Source: Acidobacteriota bacterium
GTDB lineage: Bacteria > Acidobacteriota > Terriglobia > UBA7540
Reading direction: 5' to 3'
DNA length: 7,927 nt
Assembly: GCA_021780055.1 (NCBI GenBank)
Contig: JAJXZM010000096.1
Span: forward strand, 1 to 7,927
Shown: in pieces, positions 1-6,028 of the stretch
How positions within the stretch are numbered: the stretch's first letter is position 1
Layout of the letters: every line of letters starts with the position of its first letter
Notes under the pieces: generated by a model
Database searches by the model: none
The model's input: the letters and a program-made list of their open reading frames with translations, nothing else
Told to the model about the DNA's origin: nothing
Made by a program: the position numbers and the translations under genes

Positions 1-2
1 AG

Positions 3-326
3 TTGCGCAAGCTGGCTTACGTGGACGCGCAGGACCAGATCGCGCAACTAAATCCTGAAACCCGGGAAGCGCTCAGAAAGCTGCGTGCACTGGTAGCTCA
101 GTTTGTGCCCACGTCAATTGACGCACCGCCGCGGGTCGCTATCTTCCCGATGCATGATCGCGTGGCTGTTGCTAATTTCACGGAACTGCCGGTAACCTGC
201 CATCTGACCGGCCTTGGAGGTATGGGAACGAAACTCATGCAACTATTTGGAACCTCAGAAGCGCGTGTCACCGGCAATGGAACCACCCTCTACCTGCCGG
301 CGCATGGCGTAATGGTGGTACGGTGA
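3..326 (+). CDS. C-terminal part of a larger protein, possibly the beta-sandwich end of a glycoside hydrolase (5'-truncated)
   Basis: The frame is open from the window edge to a TGA at 324-326, so this is most likely the tail of a gene that begins upstream. The TTG at position 3 has no visible Shine-Dalgarno sequence and need not be a start. The readable 107 residues begin with a charged helical stretch (about 1-38). A run of alternating hydrophobic residues follows, such as VAIFPMHDRVAVANFTELPV, ending in LPAHGVMVVR. A short beta-rich module closing with a 'LPxxGVxVxR' strand resembles the C-terminal all-beta domain of alpha-amylase-like and other glycoside hydrolases. That is pattern resemblance only; no catalytic residues lie inside the window. 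The stop codon overlaps the next start (GTGA), suggesting translational coupling. Confidence 0.5.
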   Translation: MRKLAYVDAQDQIAQLNPETREALRKLRALVAQFVPTSIDAPPRVAIFPMHDRVAVANFTELPVTCHLTGLGGMGTKLMQLFGTSEARVTGNGTTLYLPAHGVMVVR

Positions 327-856
327 ACGCAAACAGACTCCGGGAGTTGCAGGCCGGCAGCAAGATGCGGCCGGAGTTGCGCCGCCGACGGGGATTATTC
401 CGTGTTTGGGTGGCAACGGTGTTCATTTTGGGAATCACCCTGACAGCGGTGCCAGCCGCGCTGAGGGCCCAGCAGGATCAGGTAAGTCCTCGCGGGCAGC
501 AGGAGTCTCAGTCGCAAGTGCGGCCGGTGGTGCCGCGGAAGGCAACGCATCCATTCCTCGACAGGACGAACCTGCTGCTGTTTGCGGGCGTGGCAGCGGT
601 GCGGACGCTGGATTTCACCTCCACCCAGCACTTTCGCGAGCTGGGTAATAATGAAGTGCTGCTGACCAACGGTATCGTGGACAACAAGCCGCTGTTTGCG
701 GCTATTGAAGTGGCCGGAACGGCAGCTTCCATCGGTGTTTCCTACTGGCTTCACCGGACAGGCCATCACAAGCTTGAGCGATGGGTTTCGATAGTCCATA
801 TTGGGATTGGAACGTTTGGTGTTGCCCATAATTATTCGCTCGGCCCGGCACGCTAA
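323..856 (+). CDS. Unrecognised exported or inner-membrane protein
   Basis: I do not recognise the family. The 177-residue product has an arginine-rich N-terminus (RRRR around 19-22), a hydrophobic core (about 28-45) and an ALRA-QQ end that looks like a signal-peptidase I site near residue 49, or else an uncleaved anchor. After a Gln/Ser/Arg-rich linker (50-75) come three moderately hydrophobic segments at about 84-98 (NLLLFAGVAAVRTLDF), 126-144 and 154-170, with conserved-looking polar residues (TSTQHFRE, WLHRTGHH). This suggests a small polytopic membrane protein. The GTG at 323 overlaps the upstream stop by 4 nt and has a GGTGG at 314-318. An in-frame ATG at 365 would shorten the n-region to 11 residues and give a more typical signal peptide, so the start is uncertain. 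No function can be assigned. Confidence 0.72.
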   Translation: MNANRLRELQAGSKMRPELRRRRGLFRVWVATVFILGITLTAVPAALRAQQDQVSPRGQQESQSQVRPVVPRKATHPFLDRTNLLLFAGVAAVRTLDFTSTQHFRELGNNEVLLTNGIVDNKPLFAAIEVAGTAASIGVSYWLHRTGHHKLERWVSIVHIGIGTFGVAHNYSLGPAR

Positions 857-895
857 TTCGGACAGGATAGGGCTGGACCAAATCAGTTCGCGCAA

Positions 896-925
896 TTGCA
901 TGCACAGTGGAGGTTCGACTAAAAT
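896..925 (+). promoter_or_regulatory. Putative sigma70-type promoter for the amidase-GerMN-rph-rdgB block
   Basis: TTGCAT at 896-901 and TAAAAT at 920-925 are separated by 18 nt. The -10 box matches five of six consensus positions; the -35 box is weak (three of six). It lies in the 126-nt gap before the amidase gene and would give a 5' leader of about 50 nt. This is inferred from motif matches only. Confidence 0.35.
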
Positions 926-927
926 AA

Positions 928-962
928 CAGGCTGGCATGGACGGCCCTCAGGGTTTAGCCTG
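928..962 (+). other. Leader hairpin upstream of the amidase gene
   Basis: CAGGCT at 928-933 is the reverse complement of AGCCTG at 957-962, giving a six-base stem with a 23-nt loop just downstream of the putative promoter. The loop contains CCTCAGGG (946-953). The same octamer recurs at 972-979, where its AGGG is the best available Shine-Dalgarno for the GTG at 983. The structure could be incidental. Confidence 0.25.
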
Positions 963-982
963 CCGCTGGAACCTCAGGGCGC

Positions 983-2512
983 GTGAATTTATTGGTTACA
1001 AAAAACAATCGCAAGGTTCGCTCCTCCCGCTGGCTTCCGCTCGGCGCCGCCATTGGAATAATCCTGCTGACCGCCCCCCGACTGGCCCGGAGCGATAACT
1101 TTGTCTTTTATTTCCCGAAGTCGCATTCCATTCTTGTTACCAGGAGTTACGGCGGCGTCCAGTATCTTCCCGTACTACAGCTTCTGAACCTTTTCGGCCA
1201 GGTAGGGGGCCTGAAGAAAGGTGGGAAGTCGCTGGAAGTCTGGCTTAACAGCACGCAAATCCAGTTCCGGCGGAATAACCCTATCGTGAGGCTGAACCAC
1301 TCCCGGCTCAGGCTGGAGCAACCTGTGCGGGTGATTGAAGGGGAGTGGCTGGTCCCGGTGGATTTTGTGACCTCCATTCTGCCCACGCTCGTTAATCAGA
1401 CGGTGGAATACCAGCAGGGCAAGAACAGGATTTTTGTGGGTGGGATCAGACCGAATTCCTTCACACTCCACATGACCCCTCTGCAGGAGGGCGCGCAGTT
1501 GACCATCCAGTTCTCGGATCCGGTCAACCTGCGCACAGCGGCGCAGAATGGGAAATGGATCCTGTACCTGGGAAGCTACCCCGTCGAACCCATCGAGTCC
1601 GAGTTTACGTTCCACAATCCGTACGTCGCACAGGTAAAATTCGACGACCACGACGGGCAACCCAAGCTGATCGTCACCCCTGCGGAGCCCGGATTGGATT
1701 TTTTCCCCAAACTGGGAGAAGGCTCAAAGGCCATTGTGGCGAACATCCTAAGACCCGGAGCAATGGTAGCAACGCAGGTTCCAGCGCCGTCCGCGCCTGC
1801 AATTCCCTCCGCTCCACAATCGGCCCAGGCCGCCCCGCCAACATCAACCCCAGCCCCGACGGCAACTCCGGCGGCGTCGCCGAATCCTTTGTTGCCGGCA
1901 GTGGTGCTTGACGCGGGACACGGCGGGACCGACACCGGCGCGCAGGGCAAGGATGGCTTGCTGGAAAAGAACCTGACCTTGCAACTGGTGGCACGGGCGC
2001 AGCAAGCGCTTGAAGCAACGGGGAAGTACCGCGTTGTTCTGACGCGCAATGGCGATGTGAACGTCGGGTTTGACCAGAGGGCCGCAGAAGCCAATTTCGT
2101 CCTCCCCATCGCCTTTATTTCATTTCATGCAGGCGACTTGGGACCGTCGACTCCTCGCGTTGTAGTCTACAGCTACCGTCCTTCTTCCCCGCTGGAGATG
2201 ACCCCGAGCCCCGATGCGAAGTCTATTTTCGTCAACTGGGACAGGGTGCAACTCCGATACATGGGCCAAAGCAGCCGTCTTGCCATGAACCTCCAGCGGG
2301 ACCTGGAAAGGACGACGAAGGTGGCCACGACTCCGCCCATGGAACTCCCGGTGAGAGTGCTGCAAAGCATAGCCGCGCCCGCTGTGGCGATTGAGGTCGG
2401 GAGTCTGGATCTCAACAGCAATTCCACAGCTTTGACCAACCCGTCTTTCCAGAAGGAAATTGGCTCTGCCGTGGTGACGGCCATTGAACAATTGCAGGGG
2501 GGGCAACAGTAG
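983..2512 (+). CDS. Secreted N-acetylmuramoyl-L-alanine amidase (Amidase_3) with two N-terminal accessory domains
   Basis: This is a periplasmic zinc hydrolase that cuts the amide bond between N-acetylmuramic acid and the peptide stem of peptidoglycan. The 509 residues begin with a signal peptide (basic KNNRKVRSSR, then a hydrophobic core to about residue 36, LARS-DN). A region at about 45-155 resembles the copper-amine-oxidase-like N-terminal domain (YLPVLQLL, EWLVPVDFV). A beta-rich AMIN-like region follows (about 155-255), then a Pro/Ala/Thr linker (about 262-302). The catalytic domain spans about 305-505. The zinc and catalytic residues of Amidase_3 are visible: H313 in LDAGHGG, E328 in LLEKN, H382 in SFHAG, and a late glutamate E471 in AVAIEVGSL. 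The usual SIHAN motif is SFHAG here. The GTG start has a weak CAGGG 5 nt upstream. GerMN follows after 3 nt. AmiC-like roles in cell separation are likely but not shown. Confidence 0.9.
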   Translation: MNLLVTKNNRKVRSSRWLPLGAAIGIILLTAPRLARSDNFVFYFPKSHSILVTRSYGGVQYLPVLQLLNLFGQVGGLKKGGKSLEVWLNSTQIQFRRNNPIVRLNHSRLRLEQPVRVIEGEWLVPVDFVTSILPTLVNQTVEYQQGKNRIFVGGIRPNSFTLHMTPLQEGAQLTIQFSDPVNLRTAAQNGKWILYLGSYPVEPIESEFTFHNPYVAQVKFDDHDGQPKLIVTPAEPGLDFFPKLGEGSKAIVANILRPGAMVATQVPAPSAPAIPSAPQSAQAAPPTSTPAPTATPAASPNPLLPAVVLDAGHGGTDTGAQGKDGLLEKNLTLQLVARAQQALEATGKYRVVLTRNGDVNVGFDQRAAEANFVLPIAFISFHAGDLGPSTPRVVVYSYRPSSPLEMTPSPDAKSIFVNWDRVQLRYMGQSSRLAMNLQRDLERTTKVATTPPMELPVRVLQSIAAPAVAIEVGSLDLNSNSTALTNPSFQKEIGSAVVTAIEQLQGGQQ

Positions 2513-2515
2513 ACT

Positions 2516-3121
2516 ATGTCTCGCCGTGCACTGATTCTGTCCATCGCCGTAGCCCTCGTTCTATGTGGGGGAATCTATTATCTTATGGTGCTGAGGCGGC
2601 GCATCGCCCCGACGCCTGCCAGCGCCTTACAGTCCGAACAGGCGGCCCGAACGCAGTTGAATGAACAAGCCCTGCAGCAGTCACCAGGCCAGACCCAGAT
2701 TATCACGCTGTATTTTCCATCCTATTCGGATGGAAAGTTGCTTTCTGAAACGCGTCCTCTGAAGCTTTCTTCGGACAACATCAAAGCCATCCGGCAGATC
2801 CTGCTGGCGCTGGTCGAAGGATCGCACGAGGGCCACGGTAAGGCTCTATCGCCGTCAACAACCATCCGGGCCGTCTTCCTGACACCGGATGGGACCGCAA
2901 TCGTCGACCTGTCCCAGGAGGCGCTGGCGGATTTTGAGCCGGGGATTGAAAGTGAGAGTCTGGCGATCTACTCGATTGTAGATTCTCTCTGCGCAAACAT
3001 CCCCCAAGTGAAAGAAGTCAGGTTCCTTGTTCAGGGCCAGGAAGTCCAGACCTTGGACGGCCACATCGACCTGACGGGAAGTTTTGCCCCTGAGCCATCG
3101 TTGATTGCTCAAACACACTGA
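2516..3121 (+). CDS. Membrane-anchored GerMN (sporulation/spore-germination) domain protein
   Basis: The 201-residue protein has one N-terminal membrane segment (about 5-25, RALILSIAVALVLCGGIYYL), a Gln/Ala-rich stalk (about 32-58) and a GerMN domain at about 60-190. Family features visible are the opening strand ITLYFPSYSDGKL, LLALVEGSHEGHGKALSP, the strand pair IRAVFLTPDGTAIVDLS, and the helix IYSIVDSLCANIPQVKEVRF followed by LVQGQEV. Cys17 is preceded by LVL, which is not a good lipobox, so this looks like an anchor rather than a lipoprotein. The ATG lies 3 nt after the amidase stop, with a run of seven G at 2497-2503 as a distant ribosome site, so translational coupling is likely. In Bacillus GerM acts in sporulation; nothing here indicates spores. 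A periplasmic scaffold role beside the amidase is inference. Confidence 0.85.
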   Translation: MSRRALILSIAVALVLCGGIYYLMVLRRRIAPTPASALQSEQAARTQLNEQALQQSPGQTQIITLYFPSYSDGKLLSETRPLKLSSDNIKAIRQILLALVEGSHEGHGKALSPSTTIRAVFLTPDGTAIVDLSQEALADFEPGIESESLAIYSIVDSLCANIPQVKEVRFLVQGQEVQTLDGHIDLTGSFAPEPSLIAQTH

Positions 3122-3134
3122 ATCAGGAGAAATT

Positions 3135-3926
3135 ATGTCCTCGGCACCCAAGACGCTTTCTGGCCTGCTTTATTCCGGTGGCAAGCTCGTACGCGCCGGC
3201 CACCGCAAGGCTTCCGAGATTCGCCCCGTTGAAATCATTCCGAATTTCATCTCGAGTGCGGAAGGCTCGGCGCTAATCCGACTGGGAGAAACCCAGGTGA
3301 TCTGCACGGCGTCCGTTGATTCGGGATCGCCAGCTTTCCTGAAAGGGACAGGCAAAGGCTGGATTTCGAGCGAATACGCCATGATACCGCGCGCGACTGA
3401 AACTCGGACGGCCCGCGAAGTGACGCGTGGCCGCCCTAGCGGCCGGACGATGGAAATCCAGCGTCTGATCGGGCGGTCACTGCGTGCCATCACAGACACG
3501 GGAAAGCTCGGTGAGCGAACCATCTGGATTGATTGTGACGTCATCCGCGCCGACGGCGGCACACGCACGGCATCCATTACCGGCGCCATGGTTGCGCTCG
3601 CATTAGCCCTAAGAAAACTCCGTGAACAGAAAGTCATCACTGAGATCCCCTTGACCGACTTCGTGGCCGCGATCAGCGTGGGGATCATTGGCAAAGAAAC
3701 GCTGCTTGACCTCGACTACTCCGAGGACTCCAGCGCTGAGGTGGATATGAACGTCGTGATGACCGGCTCGGGGCGATTCGTGGAAATTCAGGCGACCGCC
3801 GAAGGGCAGCCCTTTAGCAACGATGACCTGGCGGGATTGATTGAGTTGACGCGGCCGGCCATCCAGAAACTGGTTGCCATGCAGAAGTCGATTACAGGAG
3901 TAGAGTTGCCGGCTGTTGGGGCATGA
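3135..3926 (+). CDS. rph: Ribonuclease PH
   Basis: This is a phosphorolytic 3'-to-5' exoribonuclease of the cytoplasm that trims tRNA 3' ends, releasing nucleoside diphosphates; the family forms hexamers. The 263-residue product carries the family hallmarks: GETQVICTASV (51-61), SSEYAMIPRAT (78-88), SGRTMEIQRLIGRSLR (102-117), the phosphate-binding GTR at 142-144 within RADGGTRTASITGA, the acidic block LDLDYSEDSSAEVDMN (191-206) and VEIQATAEGQPFS (216-228). The start chosen is the ATG at 3135, with AGGAGA at 3125-3130. A TTG at 3105 in the same frame would overlap GerMN and lacks a ribosome site. Compared with typical RNase PH, which begins near 'MRPDGR', there is an extra segment of about 18 residues and the equivalent of that motif is RAGHR. 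It follows GerMN by 13 nt and is very probably in the same operon. Confidence 0.95.
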   Translation: MSSAPKTLSGLLYSGGKLVRAGHRKASEIRPVEIIPNFISSAEGSALIRLGETQVICTASVDSGSPAFLKGTGKGWISSEYAMIPRATETRTAREVTRGRPSGRTMEIQRLIGRSLRAITDTGKLGERTIWIDCDVIRADGGTRTASITGAMVALALALRKLREQKVITEIPLTDFVAAISVGIIGKETLLDLDYSEDSSAEVDMNVVMTGSGRFVEIQATAEGQPFSNDDLAGLIELTRPAIQKLVAMQKSITGVELPAVGA

Positions 3927-3996
3927 GGTAGCGTTTTTCCCCTGGTGAAAGGCTCGACTTTTTGCCGTCAGGAACAGACTCCGATGAAGCGAGGTA

Positions 3997-4080
3997 ATGA
4001 CAGATCCCAACGCTATCGCCCGCCAACCCTGTGCCGGTGACCGTTTATCTGGCCTCAACGAACCCCGGAAAATTGCGTGA
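3997..4080 (+). other. Possible 27-residue upstream ORF overlapping the rdgB start
   Basis: An ATG at 3997 preceded by GAGG (3991-3994, only 2 nt spacing) opens a 27-codon frame ending with TGA at 4078-4080, overlapping the first 16 codons of rdgB in another frame. rdgB itself has a GTG start with no visible Shine-Dalgarno, so ribosomes arriving on this short frame could assist it. The spacing is poor and the frame may be chance. Confidence 0.2.
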
Positions 4081-4636
4081 ATTCAGGCACGCAGCTGAAG
4101 GCCGTGGCGTCGAAGTGGAACTTCTACCCGGCATTGAAAACTTGCCCGTCTGCGTTGAAGATGGGAAGACTTTTGAAGAAAATGCCTGCAAGAAAGCGCT
4201 GTATTACAGCGAGTGGACGGGTGGCATGGTCTTTGCCGACGATTCTGGATTGTGCGTGGATGCCCTGGGGTCCGGCCCCGGAATATTTTCGGCGCGCTAT
4301 GCGGGACCGGAGGCAGACGATGTAGCCAATAACCAGAAGCTGCTCCTGGAACTGGCCGGAGTTCCGCAGTCGAAGCGAACTGCCCATTATGTCTGTGTTA
4401 TTGCCCTGGCGCAGCGTGGGCGAATCCTGACCGTCGTCGAAGGAACAGCCCAAGGATTGATCCAGGACGAACCCCGGGGAACGGGCGGTTTCGGCTATGA
4501 TCCCTACTTCTTCTTTCCGCCACTGAACCAGACGTTCGCCGAGGTGAAAATCGATGAGAAGTTTGAGGTTTCGCATCGTGGCAAAGCCTTCAGGAAACTC
4601 CTCGACTACCTTCAATCGCAACGCAGAGATGGATAA
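4031..4636 (+). CDS. rdgB: Non-canonical purine NTP pyrophosphatase (dITP/XTP, RdgB/HAM1 family)
   Basis: This cytoplasmic enzyme hydrolyses dITP, ITP and XTP to the monophosphate plus pyrophosphate, keeping deaminated purines out of DNA and RNA. The full family length is present (201 residues). Motifs visible are the substrate loop ASTNPGKLREF (8-18), FADDSGLCVDAL (68-79) with the catalytic/metal aspartates D70 and D71, PGIFSARYAG (83-92), GTGGFGYDPYF (150-160) and SHRGKA (181-186). The GTG at 4031 (or the GTG two codons later) puts the N-terminus directly at the first strand as in homologues; an in-frame stop at 3998-4000 excludes a longer ATG form. No ribosome site is visible before it. 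A 104-nt gap separates it from rph without a convincing terminator, and the rph-rdgB pairing is a common one, so co-transcription is likely. Confidence 0.94.
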   Translation: MPVTVYLASTNPGKLREFRHAAEGRGVEVELLPGIENLPVCVEDGKTFEENACKKALYYSEWTGGMVFADDSGLCVDALGSGPGIFSARYAGPEADDVANNQKLLLELAGVPQSKRTAHYVCVIALAQRGRILTVVEGTAQGLIQDEPRGTGGFGYDPYFFFPPLNQTFAEVKIDEKFEVSHRGKAFRKLLDYLQSQRRDG

Positions 4637-4877
4637 GCTGTCCGGCTGGCGGATTACCACAAAAGCTGCAGGCGCGGGGACGCAGCGACCAGCTGCCATA
4701 CCGAGCCCCCTGAAGACGCTTACAATTGCAACAGGCTTGCCAACGGTTCTAAAGCCACTCCAACATCTTGGAGCCAAAACCAGGTGGACGACCGCCATCC
4801 TTTCAGCGTAATCCCGTTCCGTCCGGGCGGAAAACGCGTCCGAAGGAAAGCTGGAAGCTCCTCCTACCAGATAATTT

Positions 4878-4969
4878 TTACAATGTCCTTAAATTGTTAC
4901 AGCATTTGGAAGGATTGGAGTCTGAATTGCCTATTCATTCCAAAGCACTTACAGTCCTTCGTAAATTTG
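4878..4969 (+). repeat. Imperfect direct repeat upstream of the OmpA-type gene
   Basis: TTACAATGTCCTTAAATTG at 4878-4896 recurs, with small insertions and deletions, as TTACAGTCCTTCGTAAATTTG at 4949-4969 (first 20 bases TTACAGTCCTTCGTAAATTT). The shared blocks are TTACA, GTCCTT and AAATT, and the copies are 71 nt apart. They may be paired binding sites for a regulator; the second overlaps the putative -10 box. Chance similarity in AT-rich DNA cannot be excluded. Confidence 0.35.
4927..4955 (+). promoter_or_regulatory. Putative promoter of the OmpA-type lipoprotein gene
   Basis: TTGCCT (4927-4932) and TACAGT (4950-4955) are separated by exactly 17 nt, each matching four of six sigma70 consensus positions. 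This would give a 5' leader of roughly 65 nt before the ATG at 5028. Confidence 0.3.
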
Positions 4970-5027
4970 GCAGCCGGAATGCAAGAACAGGGGACGTAAG
5001 AACTAAGTCTGCCGGGGAGAAAACATT

Positions 5028-5792
5028 ATGAATGCAAAAACGTTTACTAGAATTGTGGTCGTGGCACTGGGTCCAATACTGCTGCTTGCCACGGGCTGCA
5101 TCGCCACGAGGAAGTACGTCCAAAACACAACGACTCCGCTCGAGTCACGTATCAGCAAGGTAGACCAGAAAGTGGACCAGAAGACTTCACAGAATGCGTC
5201 GGATATCCGCGCTTTGGACGACAAGACCGAGGCCGGAATCTCTGAAGCGCGCGCAAGCGCCGATAAGGCCAATCAGGCGGCGGGCCAGGCCGACCAGCAC
5301 GCTATGCAGGCGCGCCAGGTGGCAGACCAAGGTGTTTCTGAAGCTAACAAGGCACAGGAAATGGTCAACAACATCGACAACTACCAGGCAAGCCAGCGCG
5401 CAACCATCCTGTTTGGCTTGAACAAGTCCACGCTGACCCAGGATGATACGCAGCGCCTGGATCAACTCGCTCAGAGCGTCGCTTCCCTGAAGCACTATGC
5501 TATCCAAATCCAGGGATACACAGACAAGACAGGCTCCAAGGAATATAACCTGCAACTGAGCAAGCAGCGGGCTGATGCCGTGATCCGTTACCTGACGACG
5601 AACGGGAAAATTCCTCTTGTCCGCATCTATAGCATGGGATACGGAGAATCCGATCCTGCGGCCCCCAACGCAACACGGAAAGGCCGGGAACAGAACAGGC
5701 GAGTCGATCTGACGGTAATGGTTCCCCAGATGCCAGAAGCCGCCCAGCAAGCAACGCCGGGGACACAGACATCTGCGAACATGAACCCGTAA
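5028..5792 (+). CDS. OmpA-domain peptidoglycan-binding lipoprotein with coiled-coil spacer
   Basis: This predicted outer-membrane lipoprotein would tether the membrane to the cell wall, in the manner of Pal or a C-terminal OmpA domain. The 254-residue precursor has a signal peptide ending in a lipobox, LATG-C with acylated Cys24. Residues about 33-125 form an Ala/Gln/Asp-rich helical spacer with repeated small-hydrophobic spacing (KVDQKVDQK, AQMQ-like blocks), likely a coiled coil like that of Lpp. The OmpA domain spans about 126-232: ILFGLNKSTLT, IQIQGYTDKTGSKEYN, LSKQRADAVIRYL, YGESDPAAPN, NRRVDLTVM. D166 and R181, 15 residues apart, match the spacing of the diaminopimelate-binding Asp and Arg known in OmpA; NRRVDL is also conserved. 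A short polar tail (233-254) follows. The ATG is well supported by GGGGAGA at 5014-5020. The gene seems to stand alone, flanked by long gaps. Confidence 0.9.
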   Translation: MNAKTFTRIVVVALGPILLLATGCIATRKYVQNTTTPLESRISKVDQKVDQKTSQNASDIRALDDKTEAGISEARASADKANQAAGQADQHAMQARQVADQGVSEANKAQEMVNNIDNYQASQRATILFGLNKSTLTQDDTQRLDQLAQSVASLKHYAIQIQGYTDKTGSKEYNLQLSKQRADAVIRYLTTNGKIPLVRIYSMGYGESDPAAPNATRKGREQNRRVDLTVMVPQMPEAAQQATPGTQTSANMNP

Positions 5793-5833
5793 GAAGATCT
5801 GACGTTGTTTGAAGCTTTGAGTCCCCTCCACAC

Positions 5834-5901
5834 CGGGCGGATGGTTACGGCCAGGAAACGAAGGGCTGCTTGAGCCCGGGAAAGGCCGGACCATCCGCTT
5901 G
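5834..5901 (+). other. Long three-tier hairpin downstream of the OmpA-type gene (structured 3' end, terminator or small RNA)
   Basis: GCGGATGGT (5837-5845) is the exact reverse complement of ACCATCCGC (5890-5898), and the stem extends outward by one C-G and two G-U pairs (5834-5836 with 5899-5901). Inside it CGGCC (5848-5852) pairs with GGCCG (5884-5888), and inside that GGGCT (5863-5867) pairs with AGCCC (5873-5877) around a GCTTG loop. Purine-rich internal loops (AGGAAACGAA and GGGAAA) separate the two inner stems. TTGATTCTTT follows, T-rich but not an uninterrupted T run. It begins 42 nt after the ompA-type stop. Termination or mRNA 3'-end protection is the simplest reading. Confidence 0.55.
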
Positions 5902-6019
5902 ATTCTTTGGCCTGAGTGGCACAATCTTTATCCCTTCTCCATCCTGCCCATAGCTCATTTACCTTTAAAGTACCCGTTTCGGCGACTGTCTGCGCGTGAC
6001 CGTAAGGCGGCACAATCCG

Positions 6020-6028
6020 TGCTATATT
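6020..6028 (+). promoter_or_regulatory. Putative extended -10 promoter for hemQ
   Basis: TGCTATATT contains the TGn extension followed by TATATT (five of six matches). There is no good -35 hexamer at 16-18 nt, which is acceptable for extended -10 promoters. It would start transcription near 6035, giving a leader of about 95 nt before the chosen hemQ start. Confidence 0.4.

Larger units (their letters stand above)
4637..5027 (+). other. 391-nt gene-free region between rdgB and the OmpA-type gene
   Basis: No convincing gene is present: frames open here are short, have no ribosome site and encode no recognisable motif. There is a perfect six-base hairpin (CTCCAA 4758-4763 / TTGGAG 4768-4773, loop CATC) not followed by a T run, and a looser nested structure (CTTTC 4800-4804 / GAAAG 4846-4850; GCGT 4806-4809 / ACGC 4834-4837; TTCCG 4817-4821 / CGGAA 4828-4832). 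The second half (from about 4870) is visibly AT-richer than the coding sequence around it and carries an imperfect direct repeat and a possible promoter, listed separately. It probably holds the end of the rdgB transcript and the control region of the next gene. Confidence 0.6.

Noticed and set aside
3105..3134. A longer RNase PH start at the TTG at 3105
   Set aside because: It would overlap the GerMN gene by 17 nt without a ribosome site, while AGGAGA sits just before the ATG at 3135.
3927..4030. Two short T runs (GTTTTTCCCC and CTTTTTGCC) after rph as intrinsic terminators
   Set aside because: Neither is preceded by a stable GC-rich stem, so I read the gap as an untranslated spacer within the operon.
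4758..4773. A perfect six-base hairpin as a terminator for rdgB
   Set aside because: It is followed by CCAAAACC on the plus strand rather than a T run, and it is 120 nt past the stop, so termination is not supported.
4741..4780. A GGTTCTAAA segment resembling a tRNA T-loop next to a small hairpin
   Set aside because: The flanking bases cannot form a T-arm stem, and no anticodon arm or acceptor stem is present nearby.
4768..5031. An 87-codon plus-strand frame before the OmpA-type gene
   Set aside because: It has no ribosome site or recognisable domain, its composition is low-complexity and basic, and it overlaps a region better explained as promoter and leader.
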